In this document: one piece after another, positions 44,092 through 57,635 of the stretch | Layout: each line of letters starts with the position of its first letter | Numbering within the stretch: the first letter of the stretch is position 1 | From: Mastigias papua | Taxonomy: Eukaryota > Cnidaria > Scyphozoa > Rhizostomeae > Mastigiidae | DNA: 64,000 nucleotides | Assembly: GCA_964019165.1 (NCBI GenBank) | Contig: OZ025281.1 | Span: forward strand, 14,996,043-15,060,042 | Reading direction: 5' to 3' | The notes under the pieces: model-generated | Database searches by the model: none | Told to the model about the DNA's origin: nothing | The model's input: the letters and a program-made list of their open reading frames with translations, nothing else | Position numbers and translations under genes: made by a program

Positions 44092-47000
44092 TTGGAGATG
44101 GAAGTGGAGATGGAAGTGAGTATGCAACTGAAGATGGAGCACAATTGGTGTGAAGGAAACAAGCTAGTGGTGTTAGGTATGGATGAGTTGTTGATTTATC
44201 TACTAATTAATTTACTCTATTATCCATTTACTCATTTATCTATTTAATTATTGGAGGCATGAGCTGTAGTTGTAATTAGTGGATAGCTGTCTATAGTTAC
44301 TGTATGCAGTAGTAGATAGCAGTAGTTAGTTGATAAATGTGATGTGTGTGTTCTGTAACATGTTGTTGAGCTGTTGTGCTCGTTCTGTGTTTGTGAGTTT
44401 GTGAGAGTGAGAGTGGAAGGATTGTGAGGAGAGAGATGTGGAATGAGAAAGAATCGGCCACGGAAATAGATGTTGTCGGTGCATAATGCAATGAATATGA
44501 GACCAATTGCTCAGAGCACGTGGATGAGAACGTAGATGAGCAGTGCGTTATCGTGGCATTGAAATCGAGTTTCACAGGATATTTCGCGTGGAGTTGCTAT
44601 AAGACTGCGAACGGACGAGAAAGCATTACTTGATGGAGCGGTGGATCAGCTGAATTTCTAGAGGTAAGCGTATTTGAGTGTTCTAACTGTATGTTTTCAG
44701 TGTTGTCAAATGGTTTCTAGTTAATTTAGATCATGGTAAAACTGGAGCAGGATATGTTCTATTGGAGATGGAAGTGGAGATGGAAGTGAGTATGCAACTG
44801 AAGATGGAGCACAGTTGGTGTGAAGGAAACAAGCTAGTGGTGTTAGGTATGGATGAGTTGTTGATTTATCTACTAATTAATTTACTCTATTATCCATTTA
44901 CTCATTTATCTATATAATTATTGGAGGCATGAGCTGTAGTTGTAATTAGTTGATAGCTGTCTATAGTTACTGTATGCAGTAGTAGATAGCAGTAGTTAGT
45001 TGATAAATGTGATGTTTGTGTTCTGTAACATATTGTTGAGCTGTTGTGCTCGTTCTGTGTTTGTGAGTTTGTGAGAGCGAGAGTGGAATGATTGTGAGGA
45101 GAGAGATGTGGAATGAGAAGGAATCGGCCACACAAATAGATGTTGTCGGTGCATAATGCAATGACTATGAGACCAATTGCTCAGAGCACGTGGATGAGAA
45201 AGTAGATGAGCAGTGCGTTATCGTGGCATTGAAATCGAGTTTCCCAGGATATTTCGCGTGGAGTTGCTATAAGACTGCGAATGGACGAGAAAGCATTACT
45301 TGATGGAGCAGTGGATCAGCTGAATTTCTAGAGGTAAGCGTATTTGAGTGTTGTAACTGTAAGTTTTCAGTGTTGTCAAATGGTTTCTAGTTAATTTAGA
45401 TCATGGTAAAACTGGAGCAGGATATGTTCTATTGGAGATGGAAGTGGAGATGGAAGTGAGTATGCAACTGAAGATGGAGCACAATTGGTGTGAAGGAAAC
45501 AAGCTAATGGTGTTAGGTATGGATGAGTTGTTGATTTATCTACTAATTAATTTACTCTATTATCCATTTACTCATTAATCTATTTAATTATTGGAGGCAT
45601 GAGTTGTAGTTGTAATTAGTTGATAGCTGTCTATAGTTACTGTATGCAGTAGTAGATAGCAGTAGTTAGTTGATAAATGTGATGTGTGTGTTCTGTAACA
45701 TGTTGTTGAGCTGTTGTGCTCGTTCTGTGTTTGTGAGTTTGTGAGAGCGAGAGAGGAATGATTGTGAGGAGAGAGATGTGGAATGAGAAAGAATCGGCCA
45801 CGCAAATAGATGTTGTCGGTGCATAATGCAATGAATATGAGACCACTTGCTCAGAGCACGTGGATTAGACAGTAGATAAGCAGTGCGTTATCATGGCATT
45901 GAACTCGAGTTGCAAAGGATATTTCGCGTGGAGTTGCTATAAGACTGCGAATGGACGAGAAAGCATTACTTGATGGAGCAGTGGATCAGCTGAATTTCTA
46001 GAGGTAAGCGTATTTGAGTGTTCTAACTGTAAGTTTTCAGTGTTGTCAAATGGTTTCTAGTTAATTTAGATCATGGTAAAACTGGAGCAGGATATGTTCT
46101 ATTGGAGATGGAAGTGGAGATGGAAGTGAGTATGCAACTGAAGATGGAGCACAATTGGTGTGAAGGAAACAAGCTAGTGGTGTTAGGTATGGATGAGTTG
46201 TTGATTTATCTACTAATTAATTTACTCTATTATCCATTTACTCATTTATCTATTTAATTATTGAAGGCATGAGCTGTAGTTGTAATTAGTTGATAGCTGT
46301 CTATAGTTACTGTATGCAGTAGTAGATAGCAGTAGTTAGTTGATAAATGTGATGTTTGTGTTCTGTAACATGTTGTTGAGCTGTTGTGCTCGTTCTGTGG
46401 TTGTGAGTTTGTGAGAGCGAGAGTGGAATGATTGTGAGGAGAGAGATGTGGAATGAGAAAGAATTGGCCACGGAAATAGATGTTGTCGGTGCATAATGCA
46501 ATAAATATGAGACCACTTGCTCAGAGCACGTGGATTAGAAAGCAGATAAGCAGTGCGTTATCATGGCATTGAACTCGAGTTGCAAAGGATATTTCACGTG
46601 GAGTTGCTATAAGACTGCGAACGGACGAGAAAGCATTACTTGATGGAGCGGTGGATCAGCTGAATTTCTAGAGGTAAGCGTATTTGAGTGTTCTAACTGT
46701 GTGTTTTCAGTGTTGTCAAATGGTTTCTAGTTAATGTAGATCATGGTAAAACTGGAGCAGGATATGTTCTATTGGAGATGGAAGTGGAGATGGAAGTGAG
46801 TATGCAACTGAAGATGGAGCACAATTGGTGTGAAGGAAACAAGCTAGTGGTGTTAGGTAAGGATGAGTTGTTGATTTATCTACTAATTAATTTACTCTAT
46901 TATCCATGTACTCATTTATCTACTGTATTTATGTATTGGAGGCATGAGCTGTAGTTGTAATTAGTTGATAGCTGTCTATAGTTACTGTATGCAGTAGTAG

Positions 47001-50000
47001 ATAGCAGTAGTTAGTTGATAAATGTGATGTTTGTGTTCTGTAACATGTTGTTGAGCTGTTGTGCTCGTTCTGTGGTTGTGAGTTTGTGAGAGCGAGAGAG
47101 AACTGATTGTGAGGAGAGAGATGTGGAATGAGAAAGAATCGGCCACGGAAATAGATGTTGTCGGTGCATAATACAATCAATATGAGACCAATTGCTCAGA
47201 GCACGTGGATGAGAAAGTAGATGAGCAGTGCGTTATCGTGACATTGAACTCGAGTTGCAAAGGATATTTCGCGTGGAGTTGCTATAAGACTGCGAACGGA
47301 CGAGAAAGCATTACTTGATGGAGCAGTGGATCAGCTGAATTTCTAGAGGTAAGCGTATTTGAGTGTTCTAACTGTATGTTATCAGTGTTGTCAAATGGTT
47401 TCTAATTAAGTTAGATGATGGTAAAACTGGAGCAGGATATATTCTATTGGAGATGGAAGTGGAGATGGAAGTGAGTATGCAACTGAAGATGGAGCACAAT
47501 TGGTGTGAAGGAAACAAGCTAGTGGTGTTAGGTATGGATGAGTTGTTGATTTATCTACTAATTAATTTACTCTATTATTCAGTTACTCATTTATCTACTG
47601 TATTTATGTATTGGAGGCATGAGGTGTAGTTGTAATTAGTTGATAGCTGTCTATAGTTACTGTATGCAGTAGTAGATAGCAGTAGTTAGTTGATAAATGT
47701 GATGTTTGTGTTCTGTAACATGTTGTTGAGCTGTTGTGCTCGTTCTGTGTTTGTGAGTTTGTGAGAGTGAGAGTGGAATGATTGTGAGGAGAGAGATGTG
47801 GAATGAGACAGAATCGGTCACGGAAATAGATGTTGTCGGTGCATAATGCAATGAATATGAGACCACTTGCTCAGAGCACGTGGATTAGAAAGTAGATGAG
47901 CAGTGCGTTATCGTGGCATTGAACTCGAGTTTCACAGGATATTTTGCGTGGAGTTGCTATAAGACTGCCATCGGATGAGAAAGCATTACTTGATGGAGCA
48001 GTGGATCAGCTGAATTTCTAGAGGTAAGCGTATTTGAGTGTTGTAACTGTAAGTTTTCAGTGTTGTCAAATGGTTTCTAGTTAATTTAGATCATGGTAAA
48101 ACTGGAGCAGGATATGTTCTATTGGAGATGGAAGTGGAGATGGAAGTGAGTATGCAACTGAAGATGGAGCACAATTGGTGTGAAGGAAACAAGCTAGTGG
48201 TGTTAGGTATGGATGAGTTGTTGATTTATCTACTAATTAATTTACTCTATTATCCATTTACTCATTTATCTACTGTATTTATGTATTGGAGGCATGAGCT
48301 GTAGTTGTAATTAGTTGATAGCTGTCTATAGTTACTGTATGCAGTAGTAGATAGCAGTAGTTAGTTGATAAATGTGATGTGTGTGTTCTGTAACATGTTG
48401 TTGAGCTGTTGTGCTCGTTCTGTGTTTGTGAGTTTGTGAGAGTGAGAGTGGAAGGATTGTGAGGAGAGAGATGTGGAATGAGAAAGAATCGGCCACGCAA
48501 ATAGATGTTGTTGGTGCATAATGCAATGAATATGAGACCAATTGCTCAGAGCGTGTGGATGAGAACGTAGATGAGCAGTGCGTTATCGTGGCATTGAAAT
48601 CGAGTTTCACAGGATATTTCGCGTGGAGTTGCTATAAGACTGCGAACGGACGAGAAAGCATTACTTGATGGAGCAGTGGATCAGCTGAATTTCTAGAGGT
48701 AAGCGTATTTGAGTGTTCTAACTGTAAGTTTTCAGTATTGTCAAATGGTTTCTAGTTAATTTAGATCATGGTAAAACTGGAGCAGGATATGTTCTATTGG
48801 AGATGGAAGTGGAGATGGAAGTGAGTATGCAACTGAAGATGGAGCACAATTGGTGTGAAGGAAACAAGCTAGTGGTGTTAGGTATGGATGAGTTGTTGAT
48901 TTATCTACTAATTAATTTACTCTATTATCCATTTACTCATTTATCTATATAATTATTGGAGGCATGAGCTGTAGTTGTAATTAGTTGATAGCTGTCTATA
49001 GTTACTGTATGCAGTAGTAGATAGCAGTAGTTAGTTGATAAATGTGATGTTTGTGTTCTGTAACATGTTGTTGAGCTGTTGTGCTCGTTCTGTGTTTGTG
49101 AGTTTGTGAGAGTGAGAGTGGAAGGATTGTGAGGAGAGAGATGTGGAATGAGAAAGAATCGGCCACGCAAATAGATGTTGTTGGTGCATAATGCAATGAA
49201 TATGAGACCAATTGCTCAGAGCGTGTGGATGAGAACGTAGATGAGCAGTGCGTTATCGTGGCATTGAAATCGAGTTTCACAGGATATTTCGCGTGGAGTT
49301 GCTATAAGACTGCGAACGGACGAGAAAGCATTACTTGATGGAGCAGTGGATCAGCTGAATTTCTAGAGGTAAGCGTATTTGAGTGTTCTAACTGTAAGTT
49401 TTCAGTGTTGTCAAATGGTTTCTAGTTAATTTAGATCATGGTAAAACTGGAGCAGGATATGTTCTATTGGAGATGGAAGTGGAGATGGAAGTGAGTATGC
49501 AACTGAAGATGGAGCACAATTGGTGTGAAGGAAACAAGCTAGTGGTGTTAGGTATGGATGAGTTGTTGATTTATCTACTAATTAATTTACTCTATTATCC
49601 ATTTACTCATTTATCTATATAATTATTGGAGGTATGAGCTGTAGTTGTAATTAGTTGATAGCTGTCTATAGTTACTGTATGCAGTAGTAGATAGCAGTAG
49701 TTAGTTGATAAATGTGATGTGTGTGTTCTGTAACATGTTGTTGAGCTGTTGTGCTCGTTCTGTGGTTGTAAGTTTGTGAGAGCGAGAGAGAACTGATTGT
49801 GAGGAGAGAGATGTGGAATGAGAAAGAATCGGCCACGGAAATAGATGTTGTCGGTGCATAATACAATCAATATGAGACCAATTGCTCAGAGCACGTGGAT
49901 GAGAAAGTAGATGAGCAGTGCGTTATCGTGACATTGAACTCGAGTTGCAAAGGATATTTCGCGTGGAGTTGCTATAAGACTGCGAACGGACGAGAAAGCA

Positions 50001-50520
50001 TTACTTGATGGAGCAGTGGATCAGCTGAATTTGTAGAGGTAAGCGTATTTGAGTGTTGTAACTGTAAGTTTTCAGTGTTGTCAAATGGTTTCTAGTTAAT
50101 TTAGATCATGGTAAAACTGGAGCAGGATATGTTCTATTGGAGATGGAAGTGGAGATGGAAGTGAGTATGCAACTGAAGATGGAGCACAATTGGTGTGAAG
50201 GAAACAAGCTAGTGGTGTTAGGTATGGATGAGTTGTTGATTTATCTACTAATTAATTTACTCTATTATCCATTTACTCATTTATCTACTGTATGTATGTA
50301 TTGGAGGCATGAGTTGTAGTTGTAATTAGTTGATAGCTGTCTATAGTTACTGTATGCAGTAGTAGATAGCAGTAGTTAGTTGATAAATGTGATGTGTGTG
50401 TTCTGTAACATGTTGTTGAGCTGGTGTGCTCGTTCTGTGTTTGTGAGTTTGTGATAGCGAGAGTGGAATGATTGTGAGGAGAGATATGTGGAATGAGAAT
50501 GAGTCGGCCACGGAAACAGA

Positions 50521-52660
50521 CAGTGACTGTCGACAGTGCAGTAAAGATGACATTACGACTCGCTGAGAGACAATGAATCACTGGACGGATCGTCAGTGCC
50601 TTGTCGTGCTATTGATTTGGAATGGCATTGAGTTGCCGTTAGGTGTACTCACACGTTGTAAATTGTAACTTTGTGCCACTTTGCAAAAGTTCCAATGGCT
50701 ATAGCAACATTTCACCTTTGAATCTGCAGTTGATTTTGGTTGTTTGCTGTATAGCATTTCGGCTACAACGTAAATTTAACAGCATTACTTTTGCAATGAT
50801 GTTCGCTTTGTCATAACTTTTATATCTGAAGTAAAATTTTGGTGAGTTTCAATGTCCTTCAGTTGTGGTTGCAATAGAAAGGGGAGATGAGCTTACTTTG
50901 CTGCAGAAAGTCTCCTGTTGTATCACTTGTTAGTGTACAATGAATATTGGTGCCTTTCGTTGTATATTGGTGATGGCTGCCGTGCAAAATACCTGGTCTT
51001 CATTTCTGCAAAATATGTGCTACTTTCGTATAGTTTAGCGTGGAAAGTGACTGTCTATATTTCAGTTTTGACAAGTTTTGGTTGCAGCTGAAAAACAATG
51101 GACTTAATTTTGCTGCGAAGGGTGTCTAGAGTTGATACTTACAAGTATCGATTGAATATTGTCAACTTTCAGTTTAGATCGGTTTTGACTGCAATGCAAA
51201 CGAACTGGTCTTCGTTCCTGAAAACTTTGTGCTACTTTAGTATAGTTTAGCGTGGAAAGTTAATTTCAATATTTCAGCTTTGACCAGTTTTGGTTGCAGC
51301 TCAAAAGCAGTGGACTTACTTTTGTGCTAAAAGCGTCAAGATTTTGTACTGGTTGGTATGCAGTAAATATTGTTAGCTTTCAGTTTAGTTCGGCTTTGGC
51401 TGCAATGCAAGTGAAGTGGTCTTCGTTTCTGCAAAATTTGTGCTACTTTCATATTGCTTTGTCTGCAGAATTAATTTCTAAATTTCAGTTTTCACAAGTT
51501 TTGGCTGCAGTTTAAAAGCAATGGACGCTCACTTTCGTGCTAAAAGTATTAAGATGTCGTACTCATTAGTATACAGAAAAACATATCGTTAACTTTCAGT
51601 TTAGATCAGTTTTGGCTGCAATGCAAAGAAACTGGTCGGTGGTCCTGGACCATTTGTGCTACTTTCGTATTGGTTAGTGTGAAATAAGTATTGCTGCATA
51701 TCAGTTTTGAGCAGTTTTGTGTGCAGTTCAAAAGCATTTGGCCAAGTTTTAAAAAAAACGTTTTGTTGGTTGGTTGGTTGGTTGGTTGGTTGGTTGGTTG
51801 GTTGGTTGGTTGGTTGGTTGGTTGTTTGGTTGGTTGCTGTTCAATTTACACTAAATATTGGTAGCTTTTACTTTATATCGGGTTTGGCTTCAATGCAATA
51901 GAAGCAGTCCTCGTGTCTGCAAACTGTGTCCTACTGAAGTAGTGTATTTAGTCTGCAAAAGTTATTGCTACCGTTGAATGTTGATGAATTATGGGTACAA
52001 TAGCAAAGCAGTGCCTAATCTTTTCTGGACAAAATTCTTATCTTGTGAATATTTTCCAATCTGTAATAGATATATCAATAATGTATAGTTTCAATCATTT
52101 ACGGATACAAATACCACTCTACTATGCTTGCTGCGTTGCGAAAATTTCAATATCTTGTTAATGTTAATCTTAAATGACACTTGGAGAATTTCAAGTTGTA
52201 TCAGTTGATCTAGTCCTGGGTACGACATTAAACTACATCCGGCAGCACAGCCCAGTTGAGGAGAACTGGGGCTTTGAGGAGAATGTCACTACCTCTTAAG
52301 TGCTGCTGTGCTGGGTCACCGTTGGGCAAGGTGTAGCACCCATACAGCCTCCCATACTGGGTTACGTACCCCCATGGTGCAGTGCATGAGGTTGTCAATG
52401 AAAAAAGGCAAAAGACCTTAACGTTACCAACAAGAAAGAGCTGCAACTGCATGAAAGCCGACATTCATCATCATCATTGATTAGTTCTACTGGCTGTTGG
52501 TGCTGATCCGTTCTGCACGGGACTTCAACCAGAGAAGGAACACAAGTTATTTGAAGGAGAAGACTAAGTGGTGCTTGGTATGCATTATGTTTATTTATCT
52601 ATTAATGTTTTTGATACATTTATTGAGGTTTAAATGTTTACTTGTAAGCACAAGATAATT
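50521..52660 (+). repeat. Satellite spacer, copy 1 (~2.1 kb, built of ~210-bp subrepeats)
   Basis: Subrepeats start near 50960, 51172, 51383, 51599 and 51872. Each has a variant of gtttagatcggttttggctgcaatgcaa, then ctggtcttcgtttctgcaaa and ttgtgctactttcgtat, then a ttggctgcagttcaaaagca segment. The last is lengthened by a (TTGG)n tract at 51765-51836. The spacer opens with gactgtcgacagtg and closes where satellite sequence resumes at gataaatgtga. No gene is recognisable. Confidence 0.9.
51765..51836 (+). repeat. (TTGG)n microsatellite in spacer copy 1
   Basis: About seventeen TTGG tetramers with one TTTGG interruption near the end. It is shared with copies 2 and 3 but differs in length, so it postdates or evolves faster than the spacer. 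Confidence 0.97.
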
Positions 52661-55499
52661 GTTAGATAAATGTGACGTGTTCTGTAGTGTGTTAATGAGG
52701 TACTATGCTTGTTTTGTGTTTGTGCTTTTGCGAGAGTGCGAGTGGAATGATTGTGAGGAGAGAGATGTGGAATGAGAAACAATCGGCCACGGAAATACAT
52801 GTTGATGGTGAATAATGCAATGAATATGATACCAATTGCTCAGAAAGCGTGGATGAGAAAGTAGATGACCAGTGCGTTATCGTGGCATTGAACTGGAGTG
52901 TCAAAGGATAGGTTGCGTGGAGTTGCTATAAGACTGCGAACGTACGAGAAAGCATTACTTGATGGAGCAGTGGATCAGCTGAATTTCTAGAGGTAAGCAT
53001 ATTTGAGTGTTCTAACTGTATGTTTTCAGTGTTGTCAAATGGTTTCTAGTTAATTTAGATCATGGTAAAACTGGAGCAGGATATGTTCTATTGGAGATGG
53101 AAGTGGAGATGGAAGTGAGTATGCAACAGAAAATGGAGCACAATTGGTGTGAAGGAAACAAGCTAGTGGTGTTAGGTATGGATGAGTTGTTGATTTATCT
53201 ACTAATTAATTTACTCTATTATCCATTTACTCATTTATCTACTGTATGTATGTATTGGAGGCATGAGTTGTAGTTGTAATTAGTTGATAGCTGTCTATAG
53301 TTACTGTATGCAGTAGTAGATAGCAGTAGTTAGTTGATAAATGTGATGTGTGTGTTCTGTAACATGTTGTTGAGCTGTTGTGCTCGTTCTGTGTTTGTGA
53401 GTTTGTGAGAGCGAGAGAGGAATGATTGTGAGGAGAGAGATGTGGAATGAGAAAGAATCGGCCACGGAAATAGATGTTGTCGGTGCATAATGCAATCAAT
53501 ATGAGACCACTTGCTCAGAGCACGTGGATGAGAAAGTAGATAAGCAGTGCGTTATCATGGCATTGAACTCGAGTTGCAAAGGATATTTCGCGTGGAGTTG
53601 CTATAAGACTGCGAATGGACGAGAAAGCATTACTTGATGGAGCAGTGGATCAGCTGAATTTCTAGAGGTAAGCGTATTTGAGTGTTCTAACTGTAAGTTT
53701 TCAGTGTTGTCAAATGGTTTCTAGTTAATTTAGATCATGGTAAAACTGGAGCAGGATATGTTCTATTGGAGATGGAAGTGGAGATGGAAGTGAGTATGCA
53801 ACTGAAGATGGAGCACAATTGGTGTGAAGGAAACAAGCTAGTGGTGTTAGGTATGGATGAGTTGTTGATTTATCTACTAATTAATTTACTCTATTATCCA
53901 TTTACTCATTTATCTACTGTATTTATGTATTGGAGGCATGAGCTGTAGTTGTAATTAGTTGATAGCTGTCTATAGTTACTGTATGCAGTAGTAGATAGCA
54001 GTAGTTAGTTGATAAATGTGATGTTTGTGTTCTGTAACATGTTGTTGAGCTGTTGTGCTCGTTCTGTGGTTGTAAGTTTGTGAGAGCGAGAGAGAACTGA
54101 TTGTGAGGAGAGAGATGTGGAATGAGAAAGAATCGGCCACGGAAATAGATGTTGTCGGTGCATAATACAATCAATATGAGACCAATTGCTCAGAGCACGT
54201 GGATGAGAAAGTAGATGAGCAGTGCGTTATCGTGACATTGAACTCGAGTTTCACAGGATATTTCGCGTGGAGTTGCTATAAGACTGCGAATGGACGAGAA
54301 AGCATTACTTGATGGAGCAGTGGATCAGCTGAATTTCTAGAGGTAAGCGTATTTGAGTGTTCTAACTGTAAGTTTTCAGTGTTGTCAAATGGTTTCTAGT
54401 TAATTTAGATCATGGTAAAACTGGAGCAGGATATGTTCTATTGGAGATGGAAGTGGAGATGGAAGTGAGTATGCAACTGAAGATGGAGCACAATTGGTGT
54501 GAAGGAAACAAGCTAGTGGTGTTAGGTATGGATGAGTTGTTGATTTATCTACTAATTAATTTACTCTATTATCCATTTACTCATTTATCTACTGTATTTA
54601 TGTATTGGAGGCATGAGCTGTAGTTGTAATTAGTTGATAGCTGTCTATAGTTACTGTATGCAGTAGTAGATAGCAGTAGTTAGTTGATAAATGTGATGTT
54701 TGTGTTCTGTAACATGTTGTTGAGCTGTTGTGCTCGTTCTGTGGTTGTAAGTTTGTGAGAGCGAGAGAGAACTGATTGTGAGGAGAGAGATGTGGAATGA
54801 GAAAGAATCGGCCACGGAAATAGATGTTGTCGGTGCATAATACAATCAATATGAGACCAATTGCTCAGAGCACGTGGATGAGAAAGTAGATGAGCAGTGC
54901 GTTATCGTGACATTGAACTCGAGTTGCAAAGGATATTTCGCGTGGAGTTGCTATAAGACTGCGAACGGACGAGAAAGCATTACTTGATGGAGCAGTGGAT
55001 CAGCTGAATTTCTAGAGGGAAGCGTATTTGAGTGTTGTAACTGTAAGTTTTCAGTGTTGTCAAATGGTTTCTAGTTAATTTAGATCATGGTAAAACTGGA
55101 GCAGGATATGTTCTATTGGAGATGGAAGTGGAGATGGAAGTGAGTATGCAACTGAAGATGGAGCACAATTGGTGTGAAGGAAACAAGCTAGTGGTGTTAG
55201 GTATGGATGAGTTGTTGATTTATCTACTAATTAATTTACTCTATTATCCATTTACTCATTTATCTACTGTTTGTATGTATTGGAGGCATGAGTTGTAGTT
55301 GTAATTAGTTGATAGCTGTCTATAGTTACTGTATGCAGTAGTAGATAGCAGTAGTTAGTTGATAAATGTGATGTGTGTGTTCTGTAACATGTTGTTGAGC
55401 TGGTGTGCTCGTTCTGTGTTTGTGAGTTTGTGAGAGCGAGAGTGGAATGATTGTGAGGAGAGAGATGTGGAATGAGAATGAGTCGGCCACGGAAACAGA
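52661..55499 (+). repeat. Satellite block 2 (4 monomers)
   Basis: Landmarks lie at 53091, 53766, 54441 and 55116 (all 675 bp apart). The first monomer is more diverged in its leading third (52661-52920), as is its counterpart in block 3. Confidence 0.95.
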
Positions 55500-57635
55500 C
55501 AGTGACTGTCGACAGTGCAGTAAAGATGACATGACGACTCGCTGAGAGACAATGAATCACTGGACGGATCGTCAGTGCCTTGTCGTGCTATTGATTTGGA
55601 ATGGCACTGAGTTGCCGTTAGGTGTACTCACACGTTGTAAATTGTAACTTTTTGCCACTTTGCAAAAGTTCCAATGGCTATAGCAACATTTCACCTTTGA
55701 ATCTGCAGTTGATTTTGGTTGTTTGCTGTATAGCATTTCGGCTACAACGTAAATTTAACAGCATTACTTTTGCAATGATGTTCGCTTTGTCATAACTTTT
55801 ATATCTGAAGTAAAATTTTGGTGAGTTTCAATGTCCTTCAGTTGTGGTTGCAATAGAAAGGGGAGATGAGCTTACTTTGCTGCAGAAAGTCTCCTGTTGT
55901 ATCACTTGTTAGTGTACAATGAATATTGGTGCCTTTCGTTGTATATTGGTGATGGCTGCCGTGCAAAATACCTGGTCTTCATTTCTGCAAAATATGTGCT
56001 ACTTTCGTATAGTTTAGCGTGGAAAGTGACTGTCTATATTTCAGTTTTGACAAGTTTTGGTTGCAGCTGAAAAACAATGGACTTAATTTTGCTGCGAAGG
56101 GTGTCTAGAGTTGATACTTACAAGTATCGATTGAATATTGTCAACTTTCAGTTTAGATCGGTTTTGACTGCAATGCAAACGAACTGGTCTTCGTTCCTGA
56201 AAACTTTGTGCTACTTTAGTATAGTTTAGCGTGGAAAGTTAATTTCAATATTTCAGCTTTGACCAGTTTTGGTTGCAGCTCAAAAGCAGTGGACTTACTT
56301 TTGTGCTAAAAGCGTCAAGATTTTGTACTGGTTGGTATGCAGTAAATATTGTTAGCTTTCAGTTTAGTTCGGCTTTGGCTGCAATGCAAGTGAAGTGGTC
56401 TTCGTTTCTGCAAAATTTGTGCTACTTTCATATTGCTTTGTCTGCAGAATTAATTTCTAAATTTCAGTTTTCACAAGTTTTGGCTGCAGTTTAAAAGCAA
56501 TGGACGCTCACTTTCGTGCTAAAAGTATTAAGATGTCGTACTCATTAGTATACAGAAAAACATATCGTTAACTTTCAGTTTAGATCAGTTTTGGCTGCAA
56601 TGCAAAGAAACTGGTCGGTGGTCCTGGACCATTTGTGCTACTTTCGTATTGGTTAGTGTGAAATAAGTATTGCTGCATATCAGTTTTGAGCAGTTTTGTG
56701 TGCAGTTCAAAAGCATTTGGCCAAGTTTTAAAAAAAACGTTTTGTTGGTTGGTTGGTTGGTTGGTTGGTTGGTTGGTTGGTTGGTTGGTTGGTTGGTTGT
56801 TTGGTTGGTTGCTGTTCAATTTACACTAAATATTGGTAGCTTTTACTTTATATCGGGTTTGGCTTCAATGCAATAGAAGCAGTCCTCGTGTCTGCAAACT
56901 GTGTCCTACTGAAGTAGTGTATTTAGTCTGCAAAAGTTATTGCTACCGTTGAATGTTGATGAATTATGGGTACAATAGCAAAGCAGTGCCTAATCTTTTC
57001 TGGACAAAATTCTTATCTTGTGAATATTTTCCAATCTGTAATAGATATATCAATAATGTATAGTTTCAATCATTTACGGATACAAATACCACTCTACTAT
57101 GCTTGCTGCGTTGCGAAAATTTCAATATCTTGTTAATGTTAATCTTAAATGACACTTGGAGAATTTCAAGTTGTATCAGTTGATCTAGTCCTGGGTACGA
57201 CATTAAACTACATCCGGCAGCACAGCCCAGTTGAGGAGAACTGGGGCTTTGAGGAGAATGTCACTACCTCTTAAGTGCTGCTGTGCTGGGTCACCGTTGG
57301 GCAAGGTGTAGCACCCATACAGCCTCCCATACTGGGTTACGTACCCCCATGGTGCAGTGCATGAGGTTGTCAATGAAAAAAGGCAAAAGACCTTAACGTT
57401 ACCAACAAGAAAGAGCTGCAACTGCATGAAAGCCGACATTCATCATCATCATTGATTAGTTCTACTGGCTGTTGGTGCTGATCCGTTCTGCACGGGACTT
57501 CAACCAGAGAAGGAACACAAGTTATTTGAAGGAGAAGACTAAGTGGTGCTTGGTATGCATTATGTTTATTTATCTATTAATGTTTTTGATACATTTATTG
57601 AGGTTTAAATGTTTACTTGTAAGCACAAGATAATT
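55500..57635 (+). repeat. Satellite spacer, copy 2
   Basis: Nearly identical to copy 1 at offset 4979 bp, dropping to 4975 bp after the (TTGG)n tract (56744-56811), which is one tetramer shorter. The other differences are a handful of substitutions. Confidence 0.95.

Larger units (their letters stand above)
28423..50520 (+). repeat. 675/670-bp satellite, block 1 (33 monomers)
   Basis: The landmark ttggagatggaagtgg recurs at 28592, 29267, 29942, 30617, 31292, 31962, 32632, 33307 and so on to 50137, always 675 or 670 bp apart. The two lengths differ by ttatctactgtatttatgta versus ttatctatttaatta before ttgg. Monomers differ by a few per cent. Short frames in both strands (60 aa plus, 92 aa minus) recur only because the monomer recurs. 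Each monomer holds a bulged hairpin, an 18-codon ATG frame and an intron-like segment (described under findings). Units are head to tail with no inversion. Confidence 0.97.

Noticed and set aside
51707..51901. ORF with [11 protein letters not shown] repeats (also at 56670-56876 and in the opposite strand)
   Set aside because: Translation of the (TTGG)n tract within the spacer; no other coding feature.
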